DNA of 12,994 nt from Micrococcales bacterium (GTDB lineage: Bacteria; Actinomycetota; Actinomycetes; S36-B12): the NCBI GenBank assembly GCA_002694095.1, contig NZLD01000024.1:5633-18626 (forward strand), written 5' to 3'. A program made the position numbers and the translations under genes. Below are positions 1-7,680 of this stretch, in pieces; the first letter of the stretch is position 1; every line of letters starts with the position of its first letter. The notes beneath the pieces were generated by a model, which saw only the letters and a program-made list of their open reading frames with translations, made no database searches and had not been told where the DNA came from.

Positions 1-798
1 TTCGTCTCCGATGGTTTCGGCGTCGTGCACCGAGAGCAGGCATCGGTGACCGAGCTGGCGGCGCTCCTGCCGCACGCCGCTGGTCGGCTGGTGGAGCGGG
101 AGTCGGCAGTCTTCTCGCAGTTGCTGGGACAGCCCCAGCGGCCGTATGTGGTCATCCTCGGCGGGTCCAAGGTCAGCGACAAACTCGGAGTCATCGGCAA
201 TCTGATTCCCCACGTCGATCGACTCCTGATCGGCGGCGGAATGGCCTTCACGTTCTTGGCGGCCCAAGGGTTCTCGGTGGGCGATTCTCTCCTGGAAGCC
301 GATCAAATAGCGACGGTCGAGGCGTACCTGGAACAGGCCAATCGGCGTGGCGTCGACGTGGTTCTTCCCGTCGATGTTGTTGTCGCCGACCGTTTCGCTG
401 CGGATGCGAACGTCCACGTGGTGGCCGCGGACGAGATCCCGGATGGCTGGATGGGTGTGGATATCGGCCCGAGAACCGCAGAGGCGTTCGCCCGGCACAT
501 CACCGACGCGGGCACGATCGTGTGGAACGGGCCGATGGGTGTGTTCGAGATGGAGCCGTTCGCGGCCGGGACGAGAGCAGTGGCGGAGGCCATGGCCCAG
601 GCGTCCGGGATGACGGTGGTCGGCGGTGGCGACTCTGCAGCCGCTATCCGAATCCTGGGAGTCGACGAAAAGCGCTTCGATCACATCAGCACCGGTGGGG
701 GAGCGAGCCTGGAGTTCCTCGAAGGCAAGGAATTGCCCGGGTTGGCGGTATTGGCAGCGGCGAGCACCGACATGGATGACACCAAGGAGAACGAATGA
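1..798 (+). CDS. pgk: Phosphoglycerate kinase, 3' part (5' end outside window)
   Basis: This cytosolic enzyme converts 1,3-bisphosphoglycerate and ADP to 3-phosphoglycerate and ATP in glycolysis. The frame is open from base 1, where the residues [11 protein letters not shown] match the family's end-of-N-domain segment (FVNDAFGxxHR), so the gene begins upstream. The GTG at 25 is an internal codon, not the start. About 265 codons are present out of the usual roughly 400, so about 135 N-terminal residues are missing. Visible family motifs are GGSKVSDK (nt 160-183), the GGGM loop (nt 232-243), WNGPMGVFE (nt 523-549), GGGDSAAA (nt 622-645) and the C-terminal [19 protein letters not shown]. Its stop overlaps the tpiA start (ATGA, 795-798), as expected in an actinobacterial gap-pgk-tpi operon; gap would lie upstream of the window. 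No frameshift or lost key motif is seen. Confidence 0.97.
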   Translation, partial: FVSDGFGVVHREQASVTELAALLPHAAGRLVERESAVFSQLLGQPQRPYVVILGGSKVSDKLGVIGNLIPHVDRLLIGGGMAFTFLAAQGFSVGDSLLEADQIATVEAYLEQANRRGVDVVLPVDVVVADRFAADANVHVVAADEIPDGWMGVDIGPRTAEAFARHITDAGTIVWNGPMGVFEMEPFAAGTRAVAEAMAQASGMTVVGGGDSAAAIRILGVDEKRFDHISTGGGASLEFLEGKELPGLAVLAAASTDMDDTKENE

Positions 799-1586
799 CC
801 GAGCGCAAGCCCTTGATGGCTGGCAACTGGAAGATGAACATTAACCACTTTGAGGCAATCGCCCTCGTGCAGAAGCTCGCCTTCGGGTTGAACGAGAAGG
901 ATCTTGAGGCTGTCGAGGTCGCGGTGCTGCCGCCGTTTACCGATATTCGAAGCGTGCAGACGCTTATCGAGGGCGACCACTACGACATCGCCTACGGCGC
1001 TCAGGATTTGTCCGTTCATGAATCCGGCGCCTACACCGGTGAGGTCTCGGGCGCGATGTTGGCGAAACTTGGATGCACGTTTGTTGTCGTCGGGCATAGC
1101 GAGCGACGCGAGCATCACAGCGAGGATGACGAGATCGTAAATGCAAAGGCAAAGACGGCTCAGGCGCACGACCTGATTCCCATCGTGTGTGTCGGCGAAG
1201 GCCTGTCGGTCCGTCAATCGGGTGACCATGTCGATTTCGTGTTGAACCAGGTTCGGGGGTCGCTCGATGGTCTGGGCGCGGAACAGGTCGGAGGGCTCGT
1301 CATCGCGTATGAGCCGGTCTGGGCGATCGGCACCGGCGAAGTGGCCACCGGTGACGACGCCCAGGAGGTGTGCGGGGCGATTCGACTCGATATCGAGCAG
1401 CGCCTCGGTGCCTCGTGTGCGCAGTCGGTGCGGATTTTGTACGGCGGCTCGGTGAAGGCGGCCAACGTCGCGGGAATCATGAGCCAGCCGGATGTCGATG
1501 GCTGCCTGGTGGGTGGAGCAAGCCTGGACGCAGACGAATTCATTGGCATAGTCCGGTACCGGCTACACCCCGAGATATTGGCCTAA
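795..1586 (+). CDS. tpiA: Triosephosphate isomerase
   Basis: This enzyme interconverts dihydroxyacetone phosphate and glyceraldehyde 3-phosphate in glycolysis and gluconeogenesis. The 263-residue product has the usual TIM-barrel length. Catalytic residues are visible: Asn11 and Lys13 in GNWKMN, His101 in VVGHSERR, and Glu173 in the [11 protein letters not shown] flexible-loop motif. The phosphate-binding YGGSV follows near residue 227. The ATG at 795 overlaps the pgk stop by 4 nt and has AAGGAG at 784-789 with 5 nt spacing, so the start is well supported and translation is probably coupled to pgk. secG follows 24 nt downstream on the same strand. Nothing unusual is seen in the protein. Confidence 0.98.
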   Translation: MTERKPLMAGNWKMNINHFEAIALVQKLAFGLNEKDLEAVEVAVLPPFTDIRSVQTLIEGDHYDIAYGAQDLSVHESGAYTGEVSGAMLAKLGCTFVVVGHSERREHHSEDDEIVNAKAKTAQAHDLIPIVCVGEGLSVRQSGDHVDFVLNQVRGSLDGLGAEQVGGLVIAYEPVWAIGTGEVATGDDAQEVCGAIRLDIEQRLGASCAQSVRILYGGSVKAANVAGIMSQPDVDGCLVGGASLDADEFIGIVRYRLHPEILA

Positions 1587-1610
1587 ACCCCGGAGGTATC
1601 GTTCACCCCG

Positions 1611-1853
1611 ATGATCACTGTTCTCACCATCGTTCTTGCAGTGCTTCTGGCCATCACCAGTTCGCTGCTCGTCGTCCTGATCCTGCTGCACCGCGGCAAG
1701 GGCGGGGGACTGTCCGACCTCTTTGGTGGTGGCGTGACCTCGTCGATCGGGGGCTCGTCGGTTGCGGAGAAGAATCTTGACCGGCTCACGGTGGGCATCG
1801 GGCTCGTATGGGCCGCGAGCATCGTGGCCGTTGGGTTGATCATCAGCACCTAG
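1611..1853 (+). CDS. secG: Preprotein translocase subunit SecG
   Basis: SecG is the small, non-essential membrane subunit of the SecYEG channel and assists SecA-driven protein export. The 80-residue product has the expected two membrane helices (about residues 2-26 and 60-78). They are joined by the diagnostic loop HRGKGGGLSDLFGGG (27-41) and a Gly/Ser-rich stretch. The ATG at 1611 places the first helix at the very N-terminus, as in the family. The only good Shine-Dalgarno (GGAGG, 1592-1596) lies 14 nt upstream, which is longer than usual, and no in-frame start codon lies closer to it. The pgk-tpiA-secG order is typical of actinobacteria. Confidence 0.95.
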   Translation: MITVLTIVLAVLLAITSSLLVVLILLHRGKGGGLSDLFGGGVTSSIGGSSVAEKNLDRLTVGIGLVWAASIVAVGLIIST

Positions 1854-1861
1854 TTCGTCGA

Positions 1862-1889
1862 GGAAAGCAGACGCTGTGCCATTTCGTGG
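1862..1889 (+). promoter_or_regulatory. Possible ECF-sigma (SigR-like) promoter before rbpA
   Basis: GGAAAG at 1862-1867 resembles the GGAA -35 element of SigR/SigH-type ECF sigma factors. About 18 nt further on is CGTGG (1885-1889), a partial match to the GTT-type -10. A transcript from here would begin just ahead of the AGGAGG at 1901. rbpA was first found as a SigR target in Streptomyces, which makes the match worth recording, but the -10 is imperfect and this is a weak call. Confidence 0.22.
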
Positions 1890-1912
1890 CGTCGTACACC
1901 AGGAGGAAATTC

Positions 1913-2245
1913 ATGGCCGGAGGCAGTGCGATCCGAGGCAGCCGAGTCGGCGCAGGCCCGATGGGCGAAGCCGAGCGTGGAGAGGCGGCCCCGCGAATCT
2001 ATGTCTCCTTCTGGTGCGCGAACGGGCACGAATCCCGTCCAAGTTTCGCCACCGACGCTGAAATTCCCGAGGAATGGGACTGCGCTCGATGCGGACTCCC
2101 CGCAGGACCGGATAAGGACAACCCTCCGGCGCCACCCAAGATCGAGCCTTACAAGACTCATCTGGCCTACGTAAAGGAGCGTCGCTCGGACAAGGATGGC
2201 GCGGCGATCTTGCAAGAAGCGCTGGATCGTCTGCACGGGAAGTAG
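1913..2245 (+). CDS. rbpA: RNA polymerase-binding protein RbpA
   Basis: RbpA binds RNA polymerase and group 1/2 sigma factors and stabilises open promoter complexes in actinobacteria. This ATG is chosen because AGGAGG (1901-1906) sits 6 nt upstream and because the residues encoded upstream in the same frame are unlike the family. The product has 110 residues. The N-terminal tail carries AIRGSRVG, comparable to the ALRGSRLG of known RbpA. The core has a zinc-site pattern, Cys35-x3-His39-x17-Cys57-x2-Cys60, with the family segment DAEIPEEWDCARCG. The C-terminal sigma-interacting helix region begins near residue 79 with YKTHLAYVKERRS. That segment differs from the THWDMLxERRS of mycobacterial and Streptomyces RbpA. 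The gene lies 59 nt after secG and may have its own promoter. The identification is firm. Confidence 0.93.
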   Translation: MAGGSAIRGSRVGAGPMGEAERGEAAPRIYVSFWCANGHESRPSFATDAEIPEEWDCARCGLPAGPDKDNPPAPPKIEPYKTHLAYVKERRSDKDGAAILQEALDRLHGK

Positions 2246-2271
2246 ACAACCGCTCTATCGCTGTTGGCCTT

Positions 2272-3375
2272 CTACGCCTCCAGTGCGCGCCCGACCGTCG
2301 TGCGGAGTGACTCCCACGACGAAACGAAGGCAGCCTCCCCAGCGGTCTCGAGTTCTGCACATATCTTCTGGAAGTCGATTCCGACTTCGGCCAAGTCTTC
2401 GAGAACCGATTGGGCGGCTTCATGACGACCGGTGACCGTGTCGCCGGCGAATTGTCCTTCGGTCACCACCGCCTCGAGTGTCGACTCAGGGACCGTATTG
2501 ACGCACCCGGGCGCGGCGAGTTCTACCACGTATCGCGCTGGGTCGTAGTCCGGGTTCTTGACGCCGGTACTGGCCCACAGCGGGCGTTGCGGGCGGGCAC
2601 CCGCTGCTGCGAGTTGACGCCACGCATCCGAGGCGGTGTGAATTTGGTACGCGTGCCACGCGAGGTGGGCGTTTGCGATAGCGGCGCGGCCACGAAGGGA
2701 CTCGGCACGGGGTAAAGAACTCTCCTCAAGCCGAGCATCGACAGCGGTGTCCACACGGCTGACGAAAAACGATGCGACAGATTCGATTTCTGCCACATCC
2801 AGGCCAGCGTCACGTGCGTGTCGTATTCCGGCAGTGTGCGCGGCCATCACCTCGCGGTATCGATCGATCGAAAAGATAAGGGTGACGTTCACGCTGATAC
2901 CTGCGGCGAGGGTGCTCGTGATGGCCGGCAGTCCGGCAGTGGTGGCCGGAATCTTGATCATGGCGTTGGGTCGATCAACCAGTGTCCAGAGGTCACGGGC
3001 CTGCTCGATAGTCGCCTCGGTGTTGTGCGCGAGCCGCGGATCTACTTCGATGGACACCCGCCCGTCTCGACCGCCGGTACTGGCGAAGACGGGGGCAAGG
3101 ATGTCGCACGCGGAACGGACATCGTCGGTCGTAAGTGTGCGGATCGCAGCGTCAATGTCTGCGCCTGATGCCCGAAGTTCGTGCACCTGCGCGGCGTAGT
3201 CGTCGCTGCCGCCGGCAATCGCTTTCTCGAAAATTGTCGGATTGGTCGTGACACCAGATATTGCTCGCTCCTGCACCAGGCGTTGCAGGTCGCCGTCCAA
3301 ACGGGCGCGACTCAAGTCGTCCAACCACAGGCTGACCCCCGCCGCCGTGAGCTCCGTCAGCACCGAGGGGGTCAT
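2272..3375 (-). CDS. tal: Transaldolase
   Basis: Transaldolase moves a dihydroxyacetone unit from sedoheptulose 7-phosphate to glyceraldehyde 3-phosphate in the non-oxidative pentose phosphate pathway. The 367-residue product has the length of the long actinobacterial and cyanobacterial subfamily. It shows SGVTTNPTIFEKAI (residues 40-53), SIEVDPRLA (108-116), the Schiff-base lysine Lys141 in NAMIKIPAT, and ASTGVKNPDY later on. The ATG overlaps the tkt stop by 4 nt (ATGA read on the minus strand, 3372-3375). No strong Shine-Dalgarno precedes it, so translation is probably coupled to tkt. It is not fused to glucose-6-phosphate isomerase, a fusion known in some actinobacteria. Its stop lies 26 nt from the rbpA stop in convergent orientation. 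The zwf-opcA-pgl genes that often follow tal are absent. Confidence 0.97.
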   Translation of the reverse strand: MTPSVLTELTAAGVSLWLDDLSRARLDGDLQRLVQERAISGVTTNPTIFEKAIAGGSDDYAAQVHELRASGADIDAAIRTLTTDDVRSACDILAPVFASTGGRDGRVSIEVDPRLAHNTEATIEQARDLWTLVDRPNAMIKIPATTAGLPAITSTLAAGISVNVTLIFSIDRYREVMAAHTAGIRHARDAGLDVAEIESVASFFVSRVDTAVDARLEESSLPRAESLRGRAAIANAHLAWHAYQIHTASDAWRQLAAAGARPQRPLWASTGVKNPDYDPARYVVELAAPGCVNTVPESTLEAVVTEGQFAGDTVTGRHEAAQSVLEDLAEVGIDFQKICAELETAGEAAFVSSWESLRTTVGRALEA

Positions 3376-5450
3376 GAGTTGTGCGCCGCCACGACGCGTC
3401 GAGTGGCGTCGGCGACGGCGTCCGCCGTCACGCCGAATTCCGAGAACAACCGCGAGCCATCGCCACTTGCACCGAAATGATCCACGCCGACGATGGCTCC
3501 GTCGTCGCCGACGTACCGATGCCAGCCGATGGTCGATCCCGCCTCGACGGCGACCCGAGGTCGCACATCAGGGCGAATAACGGAGTCGCGATAGGACGCC
3601 TCTTGCTCGTCGAACCATTCCAGACACGGCAGGCTCGCCACGTTTACCTCGATGCCTTCACTGGCGAGGGTGTCGGCGGCCTGAAGTGCAAGGTGCACCT
3701 CGGATCCGGTCGCCATGATGGTGGCGACCGGATCGGAGGCTTGTCGAACGAGGTAGCCACCGGCGTGCACGCCATTAAGAACCGATGTCGGCTCGGTGTC
3801 CAGAACGGGGAGGCCCTGCCTGCTCAGGACTATTCCGATCGGTTCCCGGCGGCGGAGGATGGCGAGCCAGGCGGCGGACGTCTCGCGTGCGTCCGCAGGG
3901 CGACACACGGCAAACCCGGGGATGGCGCGAAGGGACCACAGATGCTCAATCGGTTGGTGCGTCGGCCCATCCTCCCCCAGGCCAATGGAGTCGTGCGTCC
4001 ACACAAAGGTGCTCGGTGTCTGCATCAACGCGGCAAGTCGAACGGCGCCGCGCATGTAGTCGCTGAATACCAGGAAAGTCCCACAGAAGGGCCGCGTGAG
4101 GCCATCGAGGGCGATGCCATTGACGATGGCCCCCATGGCGTGCTCGCGAATACCGAAGTGGATAACCCGACCGAAGGGCGAGGATGTTGCGGTTTCCTCC
4201 GGCAGAAAACTCTTCGCACCCGCAATGGAGGTGTTGTTGGACTCAGCCAGATCCGCTGAGCCTCCCCACAGTTCAGGGAGAACAACCGCCAGCGCACTGA
4301 TGGTGTCTCCGGACGCTTTCCTCGTGGCGACGGCAGTGCCGGACTCATACGACGGCAGGGCGGCTTCCATGTCCGCGGGCAATTCGTGGGCGGTGAGACG
4401 GTCGAGCAGTGCGGCTCGTTCGGGGTGCAAGGCGCGCCACGTATCGATGGCCATCGCCCATGTCGTTCGATGCGCGGCCCCGCGCGTTGCTCGATCGGAA
4501 CGGATTCGCTCCAGGAGAGACTCGTCGAAGGCGAAATCCTGACTCGGGTCCAGTCCCAGTTCGCTCTTTGTCGCGGCTACTTCATCGTCGCCGAGCGCGG
4601 AGCCGTGCGATTTCGACGTGCCACGCGCGTGCGGAGCCGGCCACGCGATGGTGGTTCGCACGCGGATGAAGCTCGGGGCCGTGGTGCAGGCGGCCGAGGC
4701 GCGAAGCGCTGCGTCAACGGCAGCGATGTCCACGTCACCGTTGTCCAGCATGTCGACTTCATGAACATCCCAGCCGTAGGACCGGTAACGCGCGACGACG
4801 TCCTCGTCGAACGCGAGTGCTGTGTCGCCCTCAATGGAGATCCGATTGTCGTCCCATACGACGCAGAGGTTTGCTAACTGCTGGCGACCTGCAAGAGAAC
4901 TCGCTTCCGCGGAGATGCCTTCTTCCAGGTCGCCATCGGAGGCAATCACCCAGACCCGGAAGTCGAAAGGACTGTCGGGGGAGTCCGGGTCGAACAGGCC
5001 CCGCTCAAAACGGGCGGCCATGGCCATACCGACGGCAGTAGCAACGCCCTGACCCAGCGGCCCGGTGGTTGTTTCGACGCCGGGGGTGTGCCCGAACTCC
5101 GGATGCCCGGGAGTCAGCGATCCCCAGCGCCGGAAGGAGCGCAGATCGTCCATGTCCACGCCGATTCCCGAAAGGAAGAGTTGGCTGTAGAGCGTCAAAC
5201 TCGAGTGTCCGGCGCTCAGGACGAATCGATCGCGCGCCGGCCAGGAGGGATCGGATGGGTCGTGTCGGACGTAGTCTCGATACAGCAGATAGGCGATCGG
5301 CGCCAGCGACATCGCTGTTCCGGGGTGGCCATTGCCGACAGACTGCACGGCGTCCATCGCCAAAGCGCGCAGGTAGGTCACGGCTTGGCGGTCGTCTACA
5401 CCCCAGGCCAGCGGGGTCGATTGGTCAGAGGGCGGCGCGCTCGAAGTCAT
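3372..5450 (-). CDS. tkt: Transketolase
   Basis: This thiamine diphosphate enzyme transfers two-carbon ketol units between sugar phosphates in the pentose phosphate pathway. The 692-residue length is standard. Visible motifs are GNGHPGTAMSLAP (39-51), the ThDP/Mg site starting SDGDLEEGISAE (171-182) and ending at Asn202 in DDNRISIEG, GGSADLAESN (396-405), the catalytic Glu436 in HFGIREHAMGAI, and HDSIGLGEDGPTHQP (486-500). The C-terminal domain has HFGASG (658-663) and FGVT (672-675). The ATG at 5450 has no Shine-Dalgarno upstream but has a -10-like hexamer ending 6 nt before it, suggesting a leaderless mRNA. It is the first gene of a tkt-tal operon and is divergent from ctaB. Confidence 0.97.
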   Translation of the reverse strand: MTSSAPPSDQSTPLAWGVDDRQAVTYLRALAMDAVQSVGNGHPGTAMSLAPIAYLLYRDYVRHDPSDPSWPARDRFVLSAGHSSLTLYSQLFLSGIGVDMDDLRSFRRWGSLTPGHPEFGHTPGVETTTGPLGQGVATAVGMAMAARFERGLFDPDSPDSPFDFRVWVIASDGDLEEGISAEASSLAGRQQLANLCVVWDDNRISIEGDTALAFDEDVVARYRSYGWDVHEVDMLDNGDVDIAAVDAALRASAACTTAPSFIRVRTTIAWPAPHARGTSKSHGSALGDDEVAATKSELGLDPSQDFAFDESLLERIRSDRATRGAAHRTTWAMAIDTWRALHPERAALLDRLTAHELPADMEAALPSYESGTAVATRKASGDTISALAVVLPELWGGSADLAESNNTSIAGAKSFLPEETATSSPFGRVIHFGIREHAMGAIVNGIALDGLTRPFCGTFLVFSDYMRGAVRLAALMQTPSTFVWTHDSIGLGEDGPTHQPIEHLWSLRAIPGFAVCRPADARETSAAWLAILRRREPIGIVLSRQGLPVLDTEPTSVLNGVHAGGYLVRQASDPVATIMATGSEVHLALQAADTLASEGIEVNVASLPCLEWFDEQEASYRDSVIRPDVRPRVAVEAGSTIGWHRYVGDDGAIVGVDHFGASGDGSRLFSEFGVTADAVADATRRVVAAHNS

Positions 5451-5456
5451 GACATA

Positions 5457-5462
5457 ACCCTA
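5457..5462 (-). promoter_or_regulatory. -10-like hexamer of a probable leaderless tkt promoter
   Basis: Read on the minus strand the hexamer is TAGGGT, which fits the actinobacterial TANNNT -10 consensus, followed by six bases and then the tkt ATG. No purine-rich ribosome site lies between, so transcription probably starts at the A of the ATG. No clear TTGACA-like -35 is seen at the proper distance. Confidence 0.45.
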
Positions 5463-5497
5463 GGGGAGGGCCTGGGCGGCCTATGGCTTGTACGCTG

Positions 5498-5522
5498 TCA
5501 CCACTCGGGAGCAAAGCGGTGA
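5498..5522. repeat. Short inverted repeat in the tkt/ctaB divergent region
   Basis: TCACC (5498-5502) and GGTGA (5518-5522) form perfect 5-bp arms with a 15-nt spacer, roughly in the middle of the 164-nt divergent intergenic region. It could be an operator acting on both genes, but arms this short occur often by chance. The rest of the region holds an AT-rich TATATC at 5566-5571 that might be a -10 for ctaB, without a convincing -35. Confidence 0.25.
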
Positions 5523-5614
5523 TCAAATAGCGCGCGACGCGGTCGAGGCGCACGAGGTCACGATCTATATCAGCAGCATTCACTGGAGCACGACACTTCA
5601 GACGGGAGCCGTGC

Positions 5615-6559
5615 ATGGCCACCACGATCGCGGCTCGCCGCGGCATCGGTGAGACAGTGCGCGCGCACGTTGCTCTCACGAAACCCCGCATCATCGAACT
5701 TCTTCTCGTCACGGCCCTCCCCACAATGTTTCTTGCCGCGCAGGGCCTTCCCACCGTCCGAGCAACCATCGCGGTTCTGGCGGGCGGAGCTCTGGCCGCC
5801 GGCGCCGCGAACACCTTCAACAGCGTCTACGACCGAGACATCGACGCAGTCATGCACCGCACCACGAGCCGCCCAGCAGCCACGGGCCGAGTCTCCGTCC
5901 GAGCAGGCTTCATTCAGGGGTTGATTCTGTCGGCGCTGAGCATCACGGTGCTGACGGTCTTGGCCAATGCTTTGTCCGGGCTCCTCGCGCTTCTGGCGAT
6001 CGTCGGCTATGCCGTCGGCTACACGATGGTCTTGAAGCGTCGAACGGACCAGAACATCGTGTGGGGTGGTGCCGCCGGCTGCATGCCGGTGTTGATTGCC
6101 TGGAGCGCGATCACCGGATCCCTCACCTGGACGCCGGTAGTGCTGTTCGCGGTGATCTTCTTCTGGACCCCACCGCACTACTGGCCGTTGGCCATCAAGT
6201 ACCGGCAGGACTACCAAGCGGCGGGTATCCCCATGCTGCCCGCCGTGCGCGGGCCGCTCAGCGTCGCCCGACACATCGTCGCCTACACCTGGCTCATGGT
6301 CGCCGCGACGTTGGCCTTGATCGTCATCGTGCCCATGGGGTGGATCTACTCCATCGGCGCTGTTGTGCTCGGGGTGGCGTTTGCCGTCCAGGCGTACCGG
6401 CTCTGGGCGGGCATTCGGTCCGACCGCCGGGATCCGAACGTCGCCGACGACGATTACTCAGAGGCAAGTCTCAAACGCGCCATGCAGCTGTTCCACGGAT
6501 CCATTTCCTACCTGGCTGTAATCTTCTTACTGGTCGGGCTCGACCCCTTCGTGGTGTAG
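5615..6559 (+). CDS. ctaB: Heme O synthase (protoheme IX farnesyltransferase)
   Basis: This membrane prenyltransferase of the UbiA family adds a farnesyl group to protoheme to make heme O, the precursor of heme A for cytochrome c oxidase. The 314-residue product has the usual length and several hydrophobic helices. The first Asp-rich motif is NTFNSVYDRDIDAVMHRT (66-83), with Asn69, Asp73 and Asp77. The second conserved region is FFWTPPHYWPLAIKYRQDY (182-200), followed by AGIPMLP (203-209). LTKPRIIELLLVT (21-33) is the family's N-terminal signature. The ATG at 5615 has GGGAG at 5604-5608 with 6 nt spacing. It converges on ctaA, which performs the next step, with 33 nt between stops. A head-to-head tkt/ctaB arrangement is common in actinobacteria. 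Confidence 0.96.
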   Translation: MATTIAARRGIGETVRAHVALTKPRIIELLLVTALPTMFLAAQGLPTVRATIAVLAGGALAAGAANTFNSVYDRDIDAVMHRTTSRPAATGRVSVRAGFIQGLILSALSITVLTVLANALSGLLALLAIVGYAVGYTMVLKRRTDQNIVWGGAAGCMPVLIAWSAITGSLTWTPVVLFAVIFFWTPPHYWPLAIKYRQDYQAAGIPMLPAVRGPLSVARHIVAYTWLMVAATLALIVIVPMGWIYSIGAVVLGVAFAVQAYRLWAGIRSDRRDPNVADDDYSEASLKRAMQLFHGSISYLAVIFLLVGLDPFVV

Positions 6560-6592
6560 TAGAGGCTTCTTCGCTCGTTCGCCCACTCACGC

Positions 6593-7630
6593 CTACTCGG
6601 ATATTCGATGGTCACGGCTGACGAGATCAGCGTTACGAGCATCGGTGGAGCCGCGAGTGCGCAGCGTGGGCGGAAGAAACCACACCGTGATCCACACGGC
6701 GATGGCGCCGAGAACATGAAGGGCGACCAGTAGTTCGGGAAGACCCGTGAAGTACTGCGTGTACCCGATGACGCCCTGCACCAGAGCAATACCTAGAACA
6801 AGCCAGGTGCGCCGGACGAGGACGGATGGTGCACGGCTGACCGAGGCGGCTACGAGAAGGCCGACGGTCAGTCCCAAGAAAAGAAAAACACTGTCGGCGT
6901 GCAGCCAGGCAACGGTGCGCGGATCGAAGAAGAACCGCGCCTCTACCTCCGCGTCACCGGAGTGAGGCCCACTGCCGGTGGTGACGACACCAAGAAAAAC
7001 CACAACGGCCGTCGCGGCCACCAGACCCCAAGTCAGGAGTCGGACAGCGGAGTGAACGGTCGACACGACAGGTGTGTCGCCGACCTCTCCCGAACGCACT
7101 ACGAGCAGGACGCACACTGCAACGAGAGCCATCGAGACCAAGAAGTGCGCGGCGACGGTGGCGGGGTTCAAACCCGTGAGAACGGTGATTCCCCCGAGAA
7201 CCGCCTGCACGACGGTGCCGGCGAGGGGGACGCAGGCCAAGACAGTGAGGGCGGTGCGTCGTTCCAGTCCGATGGTGCGTCGGCGATGGCGGTCAACGAG
7301 TGCTGCAACGATGGCGGCAATGGCCGCCGCGGCTAATACGAACGTCAGGAGGCGGTTGCCGAACTCCACGTACTTGTGCCACGACTCCGCCTGCCGATTC
7401 GTGGGTACGTAGGAACCCTCCACGCATTCGGGCCATGTGGGGCAGCCGAGACCGCTACCGGTGATGCGCACGATGGCGCCGGTCAGGATGATTCCCGACT
7501 GCGCGACGAGGTTGGCGATGTACACGCCACGGATCCAGCGCGGTGCCTTGCCCGGATGGCGAGTGTTCCCGGCGCCGGCAGGATCCGGGTTCTGAGCAGG
7601 GCTGGGTGAGGAGTCGAGCGTGCTGGTCAC
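6593..7630 (-). CDS. ctaA: Heme A synthase (COX15/CtaA family)
   Basis: This membrane enzyme oxidises the C8 methyl of heme O to a formyl group, giving heme A for the terminal oxidase. The frame is open further upstream, but the GTG at 7630 is preferred. It gives 345 residues, with the first membrane helix after a Pro/Gly-rich cytoplasmic leader, and a -10-like hexamer ends 6 nt before it. Eight membrane helices are expected. VRITGSGLGCPTWPEC (54-69) carries the extracytoplasmic Cys63/Cys69 pair. Candidate heme ligands are His162 (AAHFLVS), His244 (AWLHADS) and His305 (ALHVLGA). The first-half motif reads EFGNR (89-93): Glu89 is kept, but the histidine of Bacillus CtaA is Asn92 here. I recall that substitution from other actinobacteria. 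The second half has no cysteine pair. Confidence 0.93.
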   Translation of the reverse strand: MTSTLDSSPSPAQNPDPAGAGNTRHPGKAPRWIRGVYIANLVAQSGIILTGAIVRITGSGLGCPTWPECVEGSYVPTNRQAESWHKYVEFGNRLLTFVLAAAAIAAIVAALVDRHRRRTIGLERRTALTVLACVPLAGTVVQAVLGGITVLTGLNPATVAAHFLVSMALVAVCVLLVVRSGEVGDTPVVSTVHSAVRLLTWGLVAATAVVVFLGVVTTGSGPHSGDAEVEARFFFDPRTVAWLHADSVFLFLGLTVGLLVAASVSRAPSVLVRRTWLVLGIALVQGVIGYTQYFTGLPELLVALHVLGAIAVWITVWFLPPTLRTRGSTDARNADLVSRDHRISE

Positions 7631-7636
7631 CCTGGG

Positions 7637-7642
7637 AGCGTA
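7637..7642 (-). promoter_or_regulatory. -10-like hexamer of a probable leaderless ctaA promoter
   Basis: On the minus strand this reads TACGCT, a TANNNT match, followed by CCCAGG and then the GTG start at 7630. The spacing of 6 nt is the same as for tkt. No Shine-Dalgarno fits between the hexamer and the GTG. This supports the GTG at 7630 over start codons further upstream. No clear -35 is present. Confidence 0.42.
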
Positions 7643-7680
7643 ATCAGGACAGGGCAGGGGCACGACTCGGCGGATCTTTG

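Noticed and set aside
681..1229. Antisense open frame opposite the pgk end and tpiA
   Set aside because: It overlaps conserved catalytic segments of tpiA and shows no domain of its own.
1808..1912. Upstream extension of rbpA to an ATG at 1808
   Set aside because: The extra 35 residues overlap secG and are unlike RbpA, whereas the ATG at 1913 has a textbook AGGAGG 6 nt upstream.
2246..2271. Intrinsic terminator between the convergent rbpA and tal genes
   Set aside because: The 26 nt contain no GC-rich hairpin followed by a T-tract on either strand.
6560..6592. Terminator between the convergent ctaB and ctaA genes
   Set aside because: The 33 nt show no stable inverted repeat or T-run.
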